Part shown: positions 1 to 10,869 of the stretch, piece by piece
Layout: each line of letters begins with the position of its first letter
Numbering within the stretch: the first letter of the stretch is position 1
NCBI RefSeq assembly: GCF_007655255.1
Contig: NZ_VMYE01000007.1
Coordinates: 62,001-126,000, forward strand
Length of the DNA: 64,000 bases
Reading direction: 5' to 3'
From: Extensimonas perlucida
GTDB taxonomy: Bacteria > Pseudomonadota > Gammaproteobacteria > Burkholderiales > Burkholderiaceae_C
Notes under the pieces: generated by a model
Databases searched by the model: none
What the model was told of the DNA's origin: nothing
Seen by the model: the letters and a program-made list of their open reading frames with translations, nothing else
Translations under genes and position numbers: made by a program

Positions 1-1
1 G

Positions 2-478
2 CAAGACCCGAATCGCGGCTACGACCACGGCACTTTCATCCCGCTCAAGGTCGCCTTTCCCGAGGCCGACGTGCCCGTGTTGCAGATGTCGCTGCTCAGC
101 AGTCTTGACGCAGGCGCGCACTTGCGGCTCGGGCAGGCCCTGGCGCCTTTGCGTGACGAGGGCGTGCTCATCATCGGCAGCGGCATGAGCTGGCACAACA
201 TGCGCGGCTACGGCAACCCGCGCTCCACGCCGATCAGTGCGGCCTTCGACGCATGGCTCACCGACGCCGTGACGCGCCCGGCCCATGAGCGCAATGCGCT
301 GCTCGCCGATTGGGAGCGCGCGAGTGCGCCCTGGGGCCGCCAGTCGCACCCACCGCGCGCCGAAGAACACCTGCTGCCGCTGCACGTGGCGGCCGGCGCG
401 GCGGACGACGGCGCCGGGCACAAGGTGTTTTCAGATACGGTGATGAGCGCCGTGGTGTCGGCGTTTCGCTTCGATTGA
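2..478 (+). CDS. LigB/DODA-type extradiol dioxygenase, 3' part
   Basis: The window opens inside this gene, so the N-terminus is missing; 158 codons remain, ending in TGA at 476-478. It looks like a class III extradiol ring-opening dioxygenase (LigB/DODA, YgiD-like), non-haem iron enzymes acting on catecholic or similar substrates in the cytoplasm. Seen: the segment DHGTFIPLKVAFPEADVPV at the start of the visible part, QMSLL, then IGSGMSWHN, and LPLHVAAGAA near the C-terminus; these match the order of conserved blocks in the family. The metal-binding residues of the N-terminal part are outside the window. A strong hairpin terminator follows. The substrate cannot be told from this fragment. Confidence 0.8.
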   Translation, partial: QDPNRGYDHGTFIPLKVAFPEADVPVLQMSLLSSLDAGAHLRLGQALAPLRDEGVLIIGSGMSWHNMRGYGNPRSTPISAAFDAWLTDAVTRPAHERNALLADWERASAPWGRQSHPPRAEEHLLPLHVAAGAADDGAGHKVFSDTVMSAVVSAFRFD

Positions 479-509
479 GCTGCAAACTGCGCAGGCAGAG
501 CAGCCAATA

Positions 510-535
510 AAAAGCCGGTGCATGCACCGGCTTTT
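510..535. terminator. bidirectional intrinsic terminator
   Basis: Perfect 26-bp palindrome with AAAA at one end and TTTT at the other and a GCCGGTGCATGCACCGGC core. It lies between the convergent dioxygenase and ompW genes and can end transcription from both sides. Confidence 0.85.
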
Positions 536-593
536 CACCCAAAGAGCATTGCGACCAATAGCGCTGCCACTGCAGCGCCGCGGCCTCCGTGCC

Positions 594-1193
594 TCAGAAA
601 CGATAGCCCACGCCCACGCCGATCAGCCACGGATCGACCTTGTACTTGGCGTGGTCCAAACCAGCGCCCGTCACCTTCGTGTCCATCCAGACCTTCTTGA
701 CGTCGAAGTTGAGCACCCAGTTCTTGTCCAGCGCGTAGTCGAGACCGGCTTGCAATGCGGGGCCCCAGCTGTCCTTCTTGATCGACACGGCACCGCCGGC
801 GATATCGACGCTGGAAAAGCGCGTGTAGTTCACGCCGGCGCCCAGATAGGGCTTGAATGCACCCAGGCCTGTAAAGTGGTATTGGCCCAGCAGGGTGGGC
901 GGCAGTTGCTTGAGCGAACCGACCGGAGTGCCGCCAAGGCGCACAGTGTGCTTTTGCGGATAGGTCAGGATCAGCTCGGCCGCCAGGTTGGGCGTGAAAA
1001 AGTAGCTGACATCCACCTCGGGGATGGTTTTGCTGCTGACCTTCACGCCAGCATCACCCGCAGCGCCACCATGATCGGTATTCACGCGCACGGCACGCAG
1101 ACGAACCATCCAAGGGCCCGGCATTTCTTGCGCAAAAGCAGCGCTAGAAGCCAAAACGCCGAGAGCAGCCAGAGCAAGCAGTTTCTTTTTCAT
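594..1193 (-). CDS. ompW: OmpW family outer membrane protein
   Basis: 199 residues. OmpW proteins are small eight-stranded outer-membrane beta-barrels linked to passage of small hydrophobic compounds. Seen: a signal peptide MKKKLLALAALGVLASSAAFAQ with an AFA-Q cleavage site, amphipathic beta-strand pattern, PYLGAGVNYTRF, and a C-terminus ending GVGYRF with the terminal Phe typical of outer-membrane proteins. The ATG at 1191-1193 is chosen because the frame continues upstream to 1262 but only this start gives a clean signal peptide. A 136-bp gap separates it from the next gene upstream. Confidence 0.9.
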   Translation of the reverse strand: MKKKLLALAALGVLASSAAFAQEMPGPWMVRLRAVRVNTDHGGAAGDAGVKVSSKTIPEVDVSYFFTPNLAAELILTYPQKHTVRLGGTPVGSLKQLPPTLLGQYHFTGLGAFKPYLGAGVNYTRFSSVDIAGGAVSIKKDSWGPALQAGLDYALDKNWVLNFDVKKVWMDTKVTGAGLDHAKYKVDPWLIGVGVGYRF

Positions 1194-1329
1194 AGGAATC
1201 TCATGTGCAGTTGCACGGGGACGACCCCCGTGGCTGCATTGCACCGCCGATCGGTTGCGCAAACCTTGCTGTAAGTCAAATACTGGGCGGCTGCCCTGCC
1301 ATAGACGACTTCAGAGTGCTGCAGCTGCA

Positions 1330-2292
1330 CTAAATGCGACGCAAACGTTGCACCAATGCAACGCTTGTGAGCGCCAGCGCGCCTGCGACCACGCCCACCA
1401 GAGCGTTGCACAGCGCAGGCAGCAGCCAGTGCCACGGGCCGCCGGCGCCAGCGCCCAGCCTTTCGACGGCGTGGTGCAGCGCCGGGATGCCGTGCGCCAG
1501 GATGCCGCCGCCCACGAGGAACATGGCCGCCGTGCCCACGACCGAGAGGCTTTTCATGAGCCAGGGCGCGGCCTGCACGATGGCCAGGCCCAGCGTGCGC
1601 AGCAGGGCCTGGCGCCGGCGTGCGAGCCATAGCCCCAGGTCGTCGAGCTTGACGATGCCCGCGACCAGGCCATACACGCCCACCGTCATGAGCACGGCCA
1701 CGCCCACGAGCACGGCCACCTGCTGCGCAAACGGTGCCGCCGCCACCGTGCCCAGCGCGATGGTGATGATTTCTGCCGAGAGGATGAAGTCGGTGCGCAC
1801 GGCGCCCTGCACCTTGTCTTTTTCGAAAGCCACCAAGTCCAGCGCCGCGTTGGCATTCGCCAGCACGTGGCTTTCGTGTTCGGCCGCATCGTGCGGCGCG
1901 CTGGGCAAAAACTTGTGCGCGAGTTTTTCCACGCCCTCGAAGCACAAAAACGCCCCGCCCAGCATGAGCAGCGGCGTCACGGCCCAGGGGGCGAAGGCGC
2001 TCACGAGCAGGGCCGCGGGCACGAGGATGGCCTTGTTCACGAGCGAGCCCTTGGCCACGGCCCAGACCACGGGCAGCTCGCGGTCGGCGCGCACGCCCGT
2101 CACTTGCTGGGCGTTGAGCGCCAGATCGTCGCCGAGCACGCCCGCGGTCTTTTGCGCCGCCACCTTGGTGAGCACCGACACGTCGTCGGCCATGGTGGCG
2201 CTTTTTTGCGCGGCCACCTTGGTCATGAGGGCGACGTCGTCGAGGATGGTCGCGATGTCGTCGAGCAGGGCGAGCAGGCTGCCGAGGGCCAT
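1330..2292 (-). CDS. DUF808 (YedI-like) inner membrane protein
   Basis: 320 residues, matching the DUF808/YedI family, integral inner-membrane proteins of unknown function. Seen: the family's N-terminal pattern of repeated DDIATILDDV and DDVSVLTKVAAQKTAGVLGDDLA, followed by hydrophobic segments at roughly residues 85-110, 165-205 and 230-320, with AFLCFEGVEKLAHK between them. The family length is close to 300. It is followed downstream by the OmpW gene on the same strand and preceded by purL with a 48-bp gap. No function is assigned. Confidence 0.85.
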   Translation of the reverse strand: MALGSLLALLDDIATILDDVALMTKVAAQKSATMADDVSVLTKVAAQKTAGVLGDDLALNAQQVTGVRADRELPVVWAVAKGSLVNKAILVPAALLVSAFAPWAVTPLLMLGGAFLCFEGVEKLAHKFLPSAPHDAAEHESHVLANANAALDLVAFEKDKVQGAVRTDFILSAEIITIALGTVAAAPFAQQVAVLVGVAVLMTVGVYGLVAGIVKLDDLGLWLARRRQALLRTLGLAIVQAAPWLMKSLSVVGTAAMFLVGGGILAHGIPALHHAVERLGAGAGGPWHWLLPALCNALVGVVAGALALTSVALVQRLRRI

Positions 2293-2340
2293 GGGGCGTC
2301 CTTTGAGAGATGGTTTCCAGTGGGACAGGCGCTCAGCCTC

Positions 2341-5300
2341 TCAGCCCACCCAGCGGCGCGCGTTGCGCCAGATCTGCATCCAGGGGCTGAAGTCGTCCTT
2401 GGGCAGCGGCGTCCAGCTGAACTGCAGGTTGCGAAACACCCGCTCGGGGTGCGGCATCAGGGCCGTGAAGCGCCCGTCGGGCGTGGTCACGGCGGTGAGG
2501 CCGCCGGGGCTGCCGTTGGGGTTGAAGGGGTAGGCTTCGGTCGGCTGGCCGAGATGATCGACGTAGCGCATCGCGGCCAGCACCTGGCTGGCGTTGCCGC
2601 GGTGGCGGAAGTCGGCGTAGCCCTCGCCGTGCGCGGTGGCGATCGGCAGGCGCACGCCCGCCATGCCGGCAAAAAACAGGCTGGGCGAATCCAGCACTTC
2701 GACCTGCGCGAGGCGCGCCTCGAAGCGCTCGCTCTGGTTGGTGGTAAAGCGCGGCCAGGCCTGCGCGCCGGGGATGATGTCGGCAAGCTCGGCAAACATC
2801 TGGCAGCCGTTGCACACGCCCAGGCCAAAGGTGTCGCCGCGCGCGAAGAAAGCGCGGAACTGCGCGGCCAGCGCGGCGTTGAAGCTGATGCTGCGCGCCC
2901 AGCCTATGCCCGCGCCCAGCGTGTCGCCGTAGCTGAAGCCGCCGCAGGCCACCAACCCCTGGAAGTCGGCGAGCTGCACGCGCCCGGCTTGCAGGTCGCT
3001 CATGTGCACGTCGCAGGCCTCGAAGCCCGCGGCGTCGAAGGCCCAGGCCATTTCGACATGCGAGTTCACGCCTTGTTCGCGCAGGATCGCGACCCTGGGG
3101 CGCGCGCCGCCGATGGCTACTGCGTTGATAGCTGCTTGCGCTTGCTGCGCCTCGTTTTCAGCCACTTTTTGCTTGAAACTTTCGGGCAGGTACACGTGCA
3201 GGCCGCCGTCGTGCGCGGCGCCCGCGGCGGCGTGCTCGGCGTCGGCGCAGGCGGGGTTGTCGCGCGCGCGGCAGATTTTCCAGCTCACGCTGTCCCAGAC
3301 TTGCTGCAAGTCCGCGAGCGTGGCGTTAAAGACGAGTTTGGTGTCGCGCCAGATTTGCAGCTCGCCCGCGCCGGTGGCGATCGGTGCGTGTGCGGGCCGC
3401 GTCTTGCCGATGAAGTGGCTGTGCTTGGACAGGCCATGCGCGCGCAGCGTCTGCATGACGGCGTCGCGCTCGGCTGTGCGCACCTGCAGCACCACGCCCA
3501 GCTCTTCGTTGAACAGCGCCTTGAGCGTGCGCTCCTCGCGCCGCGCGCTGACCTGGCTGGCCCAGTTTTTCGCGTCGCCGTAATCGGCGCGGCTGTCGCT
3601 GATGCCGTCGCCTTCGGTGATGAGCAGATCGACGTTGAGCGCCACGCCCACTTTGCCGGCAAAGGCCATTTCGGCCACGCAGGCCAGCAGCCCGCCGTCG
3701 CTGCGGTCGTGGTAGGCGAGGAGCTGGCCCTCGGCGCGCAACTGGTTCACGGCCGCCACGAGGCGCACCAGGTCTTGCGGGTCGTCGAGGTCGGGAACGC
3801 CGTCTTTTTCGGGGCAACCGCTTGGGCCCAGCGCTTGCGCGAGGATGCTGCCGCCCATGCGGCACTGGCCGCGGCCCAGGTCGATCAGCACCAGCGTGGT
3901 GTCGGCCTCGTCGCGGTCGAGCTGCGGCGTGAGCGTGCCGCGCACGTCGGTGAGCGTGGCAAAGGCGCTCACGATCAGGCTCACGGGCGAGGTGACCTTG
4001 CGCAGCGTGCCGTCCGCGCCCTGCCACTGCGTGCGCATCGAGAGGCTGTCTTTGCCCACGGGAATGGAAATGCCCAGCGCCGGGCACAGCTCCAGCCCCA
4101 CGGCGCGCACGGTGGCGTAAAGGTCGGCGTCCTCGCCCGGCTCGCCGCACGCGGCCATCCAGTTTGCGCTGAGCTTGACGCGCGGCAGCTCTATGGGCGC
4201 GGCGAGCAGGTTGGTGATGGCCTCGGCCACGGCCATGCGGCCCGAGGCCGGCGCGTCGAGCGCCGCCAGCGGCGTGCGCTCGCCCATGGCCATGGCTTCG
4301 CCGGCAAAACCGCGGAAGTCCGCGAGCGTCACGGCGCAGTCGGCCACGGGCACTTGCCAGGGGCCAACCATCTGGTCGCGGTGCGTGAGGCCGCCCACGC
4401 TGCGGTCGCCGATGGTGACCAAAAAGCGCTTGCTCGCCACCGTGGGATGGCTCAGCACGTCGATCACCGCCTGCTGCAGCGGCACGCCGGTCAGGTCCAG
4501 GGCCGTGCCGCTGCGGCGCACGCGGGTCACGTTGCGCTGCATCTTGGGCGGCTTGCCCAGCAGCACGTCCAGGGGCATGTGCACGGGCTCGTGCTGCGGG
4601 CCGCTTGGCGTGGCGCTGTCTTCGACGATGAGCTCGCGCGCCTCGGTGGCCACGCCGACCACGGCAAATGGGCAGCGCTCACGCACGCACAGCTGCTCGA
4701 ACGCGGCGAGCGAGGCGGGCGCGATCGCCAGCACGTAGCGCTCCTGGCTCTCGTTGCACCAGATTTCCTTGGGCGCAAGGCCCGATTCTTCGAGCGGGAT
4801 GGCGCGCAGGTCAAAGCGTGCGCCGCGCCCGGCGTCGTTGACGAGCTCGGGAAAGGCGTTGGAGAGCCCGCCCGCGCCCACGTCGTGGATCGCCAAAATG
4901 GGGTTGCCGTCGCCCAGCGCCTGGCAGGCATTGATGACCTCCTGCGCGCGGCGCTCGATTTCGGGGTTGCCGCGTTGCACCGAGTCGAAGTCGAGCTGCG
5001 CGGCGTTGGTGCCGCTTGCCAGCGACGAGGCCGCGCCGCCGCCCATGCCGATGCGCATGCCGGGCCCGCCCAGCTGCACGAGCAGGGTGCCCGCGGGGAA
5101 GGCGATCTTGTGCGTGAGGCGCGCATCTATGCTGCCCAGGCCGCCTGCGATCATGATGGGCTTGTGGTAGCCGCGCTGCACCTCGCCCACGCGCTGCTCG
5201 TATTCGCGAAAGTAGCCGGCCAGGTTGGGGCGGCCGAACTCGTTGTTGAAGGCCGCGCCGCCCAGCGGCCCCTCGGTCATGATCTGCAAGGGGCTGGCCA

Positions 5301-6420
5301 TGTGCGCGGGCTTGCCGTCGGGCTGGTCGGCCAGGCCGCCCCACAGCTTGCCCACGGAAAAGCCCGTGAGCCCCGCCTTGGGGCGCGCGCCGCGGCCCGT
5401 GGCGCCCTCGTCGCGGATCTCGCCGCCCGCGCCCGTGGCCGCGCCCGGAAAAGGGCTGATCGCCGTGGGGTGGTTGTGCGTTTCCACCTTCATCAGCACA
5501 TGGCGCAGGGCGCTTTCCTTTTGATAGCTGCTTGCGCTTGATGTACCTGCGCTAGAGGCCGATTTGGCTTCAAAAACTTCGACGGTGCCGCCGGCCATCA
5601 CCGCGGCGTTGTCGCTGTAGGCCACGATGGTGTGCTGCGGCGCCTGGCGGTGCGTGTGGCGGATCATGGCAAACAGGCTGTGCTCCTGCGCCACGCCGTC
5701 GATGGTGAATTCGGCGTTGAAAATCTTGTGCCGGCAATGCTCGCTGTTGGCCTGCGCGAACATCATCAGCTCCACGTCGGTGGGGTTGCGCGCCAGGCGC
5801 GTGAAGGCGTCGAGCAGATAGTCGATCTCGTCCTCGGCCAGCGCCAGGCCCCAGTCGCGGTTGGCCGCTTCGAGTGCGGCGCGCCCGCGGCCCAGCACAT
5901 CGACATGCGCGAGCGGCTCGGGCTGCAGCGGGCTGAACAGCGCCTTCGCCTCGTCGCAACTGGCGAGCACAGACTCGGTCATGCGGTCGTGCAAGAGCGC
6001 GGCGATGCGCTCGCGCTGCGCGGGCGTGACCTGCGCTGCCTTGCCGAACAAGCCCGCATCGAACTGCAAGTGGTATTCGGTCACGCGCTCGATGCGGTGC
6101 ACGGGCAGGCCGCAGTTGCGTGCAATGTCTGTCGCCTTGGACGCCCAGGGCGAAACCGTGCCCAGGCGCGGCGTGACCACGAGCACGAGCTCGGCGCTGC
6201 TGCCGGGCGCTGGCGCATACGGCTCGCCGTAGGCGAGCAGCGCGGCCAGGCGCTCCTGCAGCGCGGGCGTGGGCGGCTCGTGCGTCGCCACGAGGTGCAC
6301 GAAGCGCGCGCGGATGCCGCTGATTTTGGGGTGCACGGCGGTCAGCGCCGACGCAAGCTGTTGGGCACGAAAGGGGCGGAGGGCATCGCCCCCGGCAAAC
6401 TGGGTCAGGTGCAAGGTCAC
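2341..6420 (-). CDS. purL: phosphoribosylformylglycinamidine synthase (PurL, large single-chain form)
   Basis: 1359 residues with a GTG start at 6420; an upstream in-frame ATG at 6477 exists but adds 19 non-conserved residues. The enzyme makes FGAM from FGAR, glutamine and ATP in de novo purine synthesis. Seen: N-terminal FGAR-AT linker domain, the [20 protein letters not shown] substrate loop, [31 protein letters not shown], and a C-terminal class I glutamine amidotransferase with GVCNGCQMF (nucleophile Cys about 1203) and a His-Pro-Glu near the end (MPHPERVF). Odd: two short segments, residues about 281-300 (rich in Ser/Ala) and about 1080-1100 ([13 protein letters not shown]), are encoded by interspersed palindromic repeats; both fall in linkers. 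Divergent from map. Confidence 0.95.
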   Translation of the reverse strand: MTLHLTQFAGGDALRPFRAQQLASALTAVHPKISGIRARFVHLVATHEPPTPALQERLAALLAYGEPYAPAPGSSAELVLVVTPRLGTVSPWASKATDIARNCGLPVHRIERVTEYHLQFDAGLFGKAAQVTPAQRERIAALLHDRMTESVLASCDEAKALFSPLQPEPLAHVDVLGRGRAALEAANRDWGLALAEDEIDYLLDAFTRLARNPTDVELMMFAQANSEHCRHKIFNAEFTIDGVAQEHSLFAMIRHTHRQAPQHTIVAYSDNAAVMAGGTVEVFEAKSASSAGTSSASSYQKESALRHVLMKVETHNHPTAISPFPGAATGAGGEIRDEGATGRGARPKAGLTGFSVGKLWGGLADQPDGKPAHMASPLQIMTEGPLGGAAFNNEFGRPNLAGYFREYEQRVGEVQRGYHKPIMIAGGLGSIDARLTHKIAFPAGTLLVQLGGPGMRIGMGGGAASSLASGTNAAQLDFDSVQRGNPEIERRAQEVINACQALGDGNPILAIHDVGAGGLSNAFPELVNDAGRGARFDLRAIPLEESGLAPKEIWCNESQERYVLAIAPASLAAFEQLCVRERCPFAVVGVATEARELIVEDSATPSGPQHEPVHMPLDVLLGKPPKMQRNVTRVRRSGTALDLTGVPLQQAVIDVLSHPTVASKRFLVTIGDRSVGGLTHRDQMVGPWQVPVADCAVTLADFRGFAGEAMAMGERTPLAALDAPASGRMAVAEAITNLLAAPIELPRVKLSANWMAACGEPGEDADLYATVRAVGLELCPALGISIPVGKDSLSMRTQWQGADGTLRKVTSPVSLIVSAFATLTDVRGTLTPQLDRDEADTTLVLIDLGRGQCRMGGSILAQALGPSGCPEKDGVPDLDDPQDLVRLVAAVNQLRAEGQLLAYHDRSDGGLLACVAEMAFAGKVGVALNVDLLITEGDGISDSRADYGDAKNWASQVSARREERTLKALFNEELGVVLQVRTAERDAVMQTLRAHGLSKHSHFIGKTRPAHAPIATGAGELQIWRDTKLVFNATLADLQQVWDSVSWKICRARDNPACADAEHAAAGAAHDGGLHVYLPESFKQKVAENEAQQAQAAINAVAIGGARPRVAILREQGVNSHVEMAWAFDAAGFEACDVHMSDLQAGRVQLADFQGLVACGGFSYGDTLGAGIGWARSISFNAALAAQFRAFFARGDTFGLGVCNGCQMFAELADIIPGAQAWPRFTTNQSERFEARLAQVEVLDSPSLFFAGMAGVRLPIATAHGEGYADFRHRGNASQVLAAMRYVDHLGQPTEAYPFNPNGSPGGLTAVTTPDGRFTALMPHPERVFRNLQFSWTPLPKDDFSPWMQIWRNARRWVG
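3124..3178 (-). repeat. interspersed palindromic repeat, copy in purL linker
   Basis: Degenerate copy of the AGCTGCTTGCGCTTG-type repeat also seen at 5521, 17530, 30914, 34926 and 55889. It lies in frame in the linker just before the glutamine amidotransferase domain. Confidence 0.6.
5521..5576 (-). repeat. interspersed palindromic repeat, second copy in purL
   Basis: Carries the shared pattern TAGCTGCTTGCGCTTGATG, then TGCGCTAGAGGCC and a TTGGCTTCAAAA tail. It adds a Ser/Ala-rich loop of about 19 residues to PurL without breaking the frame. Confidence 0.75.
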
Positions 6421-6616
6421 GGTAGCGGCCTGGTCGAAGGGATGGGGCGCGATGCCGCGCGGGCGGCGGTCATGCAAGGGCGAAATACCCAGAGGGGCAG
6501 GGCGGCGATTTTACCGAGCGCCTTTGCATAACCAATGCATCCGAGCGCTGGCGCTGCGCCTGCTCTTTCGCGACGCTGCGCATGGCGCCAGCCCAGCAAG
6601 GTCAAAAGCCCGATGG

Positions 6617-6622
6617 GATAAT
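6617..6622 (+). promoter_or_regulatory. putative -10 box of map
   Basis: GATAAT ends 6 bp before the map ATG, which would put the transcription start at or next to the start codon. No good -35 box is visible at the right distance, so this is tentative. Confidence 0.35.
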
Positions 6623-6628
6623 CTTTGC

Positions 6629-7522
6629 ATGAGCATCACCATCAAATCCGCCGAGGATATCGAAGGCATGCGCGAGGCCTGCCGCCTCGCGGCCGAAGTG
6701 CTGGACGCCATCGCCCCGCACATCCGCCCCGGCATCAGCACCAAAGAAATCGACCGCCTGGGCGCCGAGTGCATGGCGCGCCAGGGCACGGTCTCGGCCA
6801 CCTTGGGCTACCAGCCGCCCGGCTATCCGCCGTATCCGGCCTCGCTGTGCGCCTCGGTCAACCAGGTCGTCTGCCACGGTATCCCCAGCGACAAGCCGCT
6901 CAAGAAGGGTGACATCGTGAACGTCGATGTCACCATCATCACCAAGGCGGGTTGGTACGGCGACACGAGCCGCATGTATATCGTGGGCGAGGGCTCGATT
7001 GCCGCGCGGCGCCTTTGCACCGTCACTTATGAGGCCATGTGGCTGGGCATCATGCAGGTGCGCCCCGGTGCGCACCTGGGCGACATCGGCCACGCGATCC
7101 AAAAATACGCCGAAGGGCACGGCTACTCGGTGGTGCGCGAATTTTGCGGCCACGGCATAGGGCGCAAGTTCCACGAAGAGCCGCAAGTGCTGCACTACGG
7201 ACGCCCGGGCACGCTCGAAGAATTGCGCCCCGGCATGGTGTTCACCATAGAGCCCATGATCAACGCCGGTCGGCGCGAGGTCAGAGAGTTCGGCAACGAC
7301 GGCTGGACCATCGTCACCAAAGACCGCAGCCTCTCGGCGCAATGGGAGCACACCGTGCTCGTGACCGAAACCGGTGTCGAGGTGCTAAGCCTCTCGGCCG
7401 GTGCGCCGCCTGCGCCCGCTTTCGTGCCGCCCGAGATCGCGCGCCCGCGCGGCGTCGCGCAGCAGGCCGCAACGGGTGTGACTGCGGCGGGCGCAGCCGC
7501 AGCGCCCACCGTGCCCGCCTGA
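6629..7522 (+). CDS. map: type I methionine aminopeptidase
   Basis: 297 residues. Removes the initiator methionine from nascent proteins in the cytoplasm. Seen: the pita-bread fold metal ligands in VNVDVTIITKAGWYGDTSR (two Asp), CGHGIGRKFHEEP (His), FTIEPMI (Glu) and SAQWEHTVLVTE (Glu), all in the expected order. Length is about 30 residues above the family norm because of an Ala/Pro-rich tail after residue 265. The ATG at 6629 has no Shine-Dalgarno sequence, and a GATAAT lies only 6 bp upstream, so the message may be leaderless. In many Burkholderiales map lies next to glnD, as here. Confidence 0.95.
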   Translation: MSITIKSAEDIEGMREACRLAAEVLDAIAPHIRPGISTKEIDRLGAECMARQGTVSATLGYQPPGYPPYPASLCASVNQVVCHGIPSDKPLKKGDIVNVDVTIITKAGWYGDTSRMYIVGEGSIAARRLCTVTYEAMWLGIMQVRPGAHLGDIGHAIQKYAEGHGYSVVREFCGHGIGRKFHEEPQVLHYGRPGTLEELRPGMVFTIEPMINAGRREVREFGNDGWTIVTKDRSLSAQWEHTVLVTETGVEVLSLSAGAPPAPAFVPPEIARPRGVAQQAATGVTAAGAAAAPTVPA

Positions 7523-7577
7523 AGCCATGGCGCTGGCTGTGCGGGCTGTGTGCACGTTTTTTGCGTAGGTCGCCGGC

Positions 7578-10238
7578 ATGTCTTCGCTCCCCGTCAGACC
7601 GCCCCAAACTGCCCCCCTGTCCGACCCTGCGCTGGCGCACGATGCGCCTGCGCTGCAAACCCTGCGCGACGCATACCGGCGCGACAAGGCCGCGTTGCTG
7701 GCCCAGTTGCAAGAAGGGGGCGGAGCCTCCACGCGCAACATCCACGCCTTGCTGCGCAGGTTTGCCACGCTGGCCGATGGTCTGCTGCGCACGCTGTGGC
7801 GGCACGCCGGCCTGCCGCCCGACATGGCTTTGCTCGCCGTGGGCGGCTACGGGCGGGCGCAGCTGTTTCCGTACTCCGACATCGACGTGCTCCTGCTGCT
7901 GCCGGCGGGCTGCAGCCCCGAGTGCGAAGACGGCTTGCGCGCACGCATAGAGCGCTTCGTCGGCAGCTGCTGGGACGCGGGGCTGGAGATCGGCTCCAGC
8001 GTGCGCACCGTGGCGCAGTGCCTGGCCGAAGCTGCGCAGGACGTGACGGTGCAGACCTCCCTGCTCGAGGCGCGCTGGATTTGCGGCAGCCGCGCCCTGT
8101 TCGACGAGTTCGAGCAGCAGTTTCGCGCGCAGATCGATCCGCGCGCGTTTTTCACGGCCAAGACGCTGGAGATGCGCCAGCGCTACACCAAGTACGAAAA
8201 CACACCCTACGCGCTCGAGCCCAATTGCAAGGAGTCGCCCGGCGGCCTGCGCGATCTGCAGACCATTTTGTGGGTCGCGCGCGCTGCGGGGCTGGGTCGC
8301 AACTGGCGCGAACTCGGCGCGAGCGGCATGGCCACGGCCATCGAGGTGCGGCACCTTGCGCGCAACGAGGCGCTGCTGTCGCTGATCCGTGCGCGCCTGC
8401 ACGCGCTCGCCGGGCGGCGCGAAGACCGGCTCGTGTTCGACCTGCAAACCGCCGTGGCCGAATCCTTTGGCTACCGCTCGCAGGCGCCCGACGGCAGCCC
8501 GCTGCCCATGCGCGCAAGCGAGAGCCTGATGCGCCGCTACTACTGGGCCGCCAAGGCCGTGGCGCAGCTCGCCCAGGTGCTGCTGCGCAACATCGAGGAG
8601 CGCCTCAACCCCAGCACGCACGCACTGCGCCCGATCAACGAGCGCTTCTACGAAAAAGCCAACCTGATCGAAGTCGCAAGCGACGACCTGTATCAGCGCG
8701 CGCCGCACGCCATCCTCGAAACCTTTTTGCTCTACGAAACCACGGTGGGCATCAAGGGGCTGTCGGCGCGCACGCTGCGCGCGCTCTACAACGCGCGCGG
8801 CCTGATGGACGCGCAGTTCCGCCGCGACCCGGTGAACCGCGCCACCTTTTTGCGCATCCTGCAGCAGCCCGCGGGCATCACGCACGCCATGCGGCTCATG
8901 AACCAGACCTCGGTGCTCGGGCGCTACCTGTGGCCGTTTCGGCGCATCGTGGGGCAGATGCAGCACGACCTGTTCCACGTCTATACAGTCGATCAGCACA
9001 TCCTCATGGTGCTGCGCAATGTGCGGCGCTTTTTCATTGCTGAACATGCGCACGAATACCCGTTTTGTTCGCAGCTCGCGGCGGGCTGGGACAAGCCCTG
9101 GCTGCTCTACGTCGCGGCGCTGTTCCACGACATCGGCAAGGGCCGCGGCGGCGACCATTCGCTCGTCGGCGCGATGGAGGCGCGGCGCTTTTGCCGCCAG
9201 CACGGCATCGCGCGCGAAGACGCTGAATTGATCGAGTTCCTCGTGCGCGAGCACCTCAGCATGAGCCGCGTCGCGCAAAAGGAAGACCTCTCCGACCCAC
9301 AGGTGATCGCCGCGTTTGCGCAGCGCGTGGGCAACGAGCGCTACCTCACGGCGCTATACCTGCTCACCGTGGCCGACATCCGCGGCACCAGCCCCAAGGT
9401 CTGGAACGCCTGGAAAGGCAAGCTGCTCGAAGACCTGTACCGCGCCACGCTACGCGTGCTCGGCGGGCGCGCACCCGACCCCGCGGCCGAGGTCGAGGCA
9501 CGCAAGCGTGAGGCGCTGGTGCTGCTGAACCTGCACGCGCAGCCCTTCGAGGCACACAAGGCGCTGTGGGACACGCTGGACGTGCGCTACTTCATGCGCC
9601 ACGAGGCCGCCGACATCGCCTGGCACACGCGCCACCTCTCGCGCCACGTCAATGCATCCTATCCCGTGGTGCGCGCGCGCGAGTCGCTCGCAGGCGAAGG
9701 CTTGCAGGTGCTGGTCTATACGCCCGACCAGCCTGACCTGTTTGCGCGCATCTGCGGCTATTTCGACCGCGCGGGCTTCAGCATCCTGGACGCGCGCGTG
9801 CACACCACGCGCACCGGGCACGCGCTCGACACCTTCCAGGTCGTCGCGGCGAACCAGCCGGGTCACTACCGCGAGCTCATCCACATGGTCGAAAACGACC
9901 TCGTGCGTGCGATTCAAGACACCGGCCCCTTGCCCGAGCCCGGCCGCAAGCGCGTCTCGCGCCGCGTCAAGAGCTTCCCCGTGGCGCCGCGCGTCACGCT
10001 GCAGCCCGACGAAAAGGCGCAGCACTGGCTGCTCAGCATCTCCGCGAGCGACCGCGCGGGGCTGCTCTACCTCGTTGCGCGCGTTCTTGCACAGCACCAG
10101 CTGAGCGTGCAACTGGCCAAGGTCACCACCTTGGGCGAGCGCGTCGAAGACACTTTCCTCATCACCGGCGCGGAACTGCGCGACAACGCGCGGCAGATCG
10201 CCATCGAAACCGAGTTGCTCCAGGCCCTGTCGGAATGA
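7578..10238 (+). CDS. glnD: bifunctional uridylyltransferase/uridylyl-removing enzyme (PII sensor)
   Basis: 886 residues. GlnD senses glutamine and adds or removes UMP on PII proteins, controlling nitrogen assimilation. Seen: nucleotidyltransferase domain with [20 protein letters not shown] (about residues 88-107), a middle region, the HD phosphohydrolase domain with [12 protein letters not shown] (about 517-528), and two ACT domains (about 705-780 and 815-886), the second containing the segment [20 protein letters not shown]. Full family length and all catalytic motifs are present. It starts 55 bp after map on the same strand and probably shares its transcript. Confidence 0.96.
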   Translation: MSSLPVRPPQTAPLSDPALAHDAPALQTLRDAYRRDKAALLAQLQEGGGASTRNIHALLRRFATLADGLLRTLWRHAGLPPDMALLAVGGYGRAQLFPYSDIDVLLLLPAGCSPECEDGLRARIERFVGSCWDAGLEIGSSVRTVAQCLAEAAQDVTVQTSLLEARWICGSRALFDEFEQQFRAQIDPRAFFTAKTLEMRQRYTKYENTPYALEPNCKESPGGLRDLQTILWVARAAGLGRNWRELGASGMATAIEVRHLARNEALLSLIRARLHALAGRREDRLVFDLQTAVAESFGYRSQAPDGSPLPMRASESLMRRYYWAAKAVAQLAQVLLRNIEERLNPSTHALRPINERFYEKANLIEVASDDLYQRAPHAILETFLLYETTVGIKGLSARTLRALYNARGLMDAQFRRDPVNRATFLRILQQPAGITHAMRLMNQTSVLGRYLWPFRRIVGQMQHDLFHVYTVDQHILMVLRNVRRFFIAEHAHEYPFCSQLAAGWDKPWLLYVAALFHDIGKGRGGDHSLVGAMEARRFCRQHGIAREDAELIEFLVREHLSMSRVAQKEDLSDPQVIAAFAQRVGNERYLTALYLLTVADIRGTSPKVWNAWKGKLLEDLYRATLRVLGGRAPDPAAEVEARKREALVLLNLHAQPFEAHKALWDTLDVRYFMRHEAADIAWHTRHLSRHVNASYPVVRARESLAGEGLQVLVYTPDQPDLFARICGYFDRAGFSILDARVHTTRTGHALDTFQVVAANQPGHYRELIHMVENDLVRAIQDTGPLPEPGRKRVSRRVKSFPVAPRVTLQPDEKAQHWLLSISASDRAGLLYLVARVLAQHQLSVQLAKVTTLGERVEDTFLITGAELRDNARQIAIETELLQALSE

Positions 10239-10352
10239 GCGCGCTGCGCCGGGTCTGCGGCGCAGAACCCGGGCCGGACACCCGGAATGTGCTGGAGCAG
10301 CCACGGCGCGTACAAGCCAAGTACCAACTATGGATGAAAGCCCATGTCCGGC

Positions 10353-10358
10353 TATAAT
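10353..10358 (+). promoter_or_regulatory. putative -10 box for the rpsF operon
   Basis: A perfect TATAAT stands 83 bp before rpsF in the only sizeable gap of this strand run (10239-10441). A matching -35 is weak, so the call rests on the -10 hexamer and position. Confidence 0.5.
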
Positions 10359-10441
10359 CTCCCGTTTTCCCTTGCCACACCGCCTGCCGACGCAAAGCGC
10401 AAGCTTCACGCAGCGGGTGGCTTCATCCATAAGGAGTCTGC

Positions 10442-10816
10442 ATGCGTCATTACGAAATCATCTTGCTGATCCACCCGGATCAAAGCGAACAGGTTCCAGC
10501 CATGCTGGAGCGCTACAAGGGCATGATCACCGCCGGCGGCGGCAAAGTGCACCGCGTGGAAGATTGGGGCCGCCGCCAGTTGGCCTACCTGATCAACAAG
10601 CTCGCCAAGGCGCACTACCTGTGCCTGAATATCGAAGCCGACCAGGCCGTGCTGGCCGAGCTCGAACACGCCTTCAAGTTCAACGACGCCGTGCTGCGCC
10701 ACCTGACGGTGCAGAAGAAGAAGGCCGAAACCGGCCCTTCGTCCATGATGAAAACCGTAGAGCGCGAAGAAGCCCGCAAGGCTGGCCAGGCCGAGCACAG
10801 CGGCGCAGAGCGTTGA
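10442..10816 (+). CDS. rpsF: 30S ribosomal protein S6
   Basis: 124 residues. S6 binds 16S rRNA together with S18 on the platform of the small subunit. Seen: [20 protein letters not shown] at the start and the [20 protein letters not shown] core, followed by a charged tail rich in Lys/Glu. A clear AAGGAG ribosome binding site precedes the ATG. First gene of the rpsF-priB-rpsR-rplI set. Confidence 0.97.
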   Translation: MRHYEIILLIHPDQSEQVPAMLERYKGMITAGGGKVHRVEDWGRRQLAYLINKLAKAHYLCLNIEADQAVLAELEHAFKFNDAVLRHLTVQKKKAETGPSSMMKTVEREEARKAGQAEHSGAER

Positions 10817-10869
10817 TGGTCCCCTGAGCGCAACCGCGCAAAGTTCATCGTACAGATTCCTTCCTGGGA

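Noticed and set aside
1867-5541. 1224-codon plus-strand frame across the DUF808 and purL genes
   Set aside because: It is antisense to clearly conserved genes, has no domain, and is rich in His/Arg/Ala/Gly as expected from reverse reading of high-GC codons. The same holds for the long frames at 12993-15854, 15909-18737 and 20703-23258.
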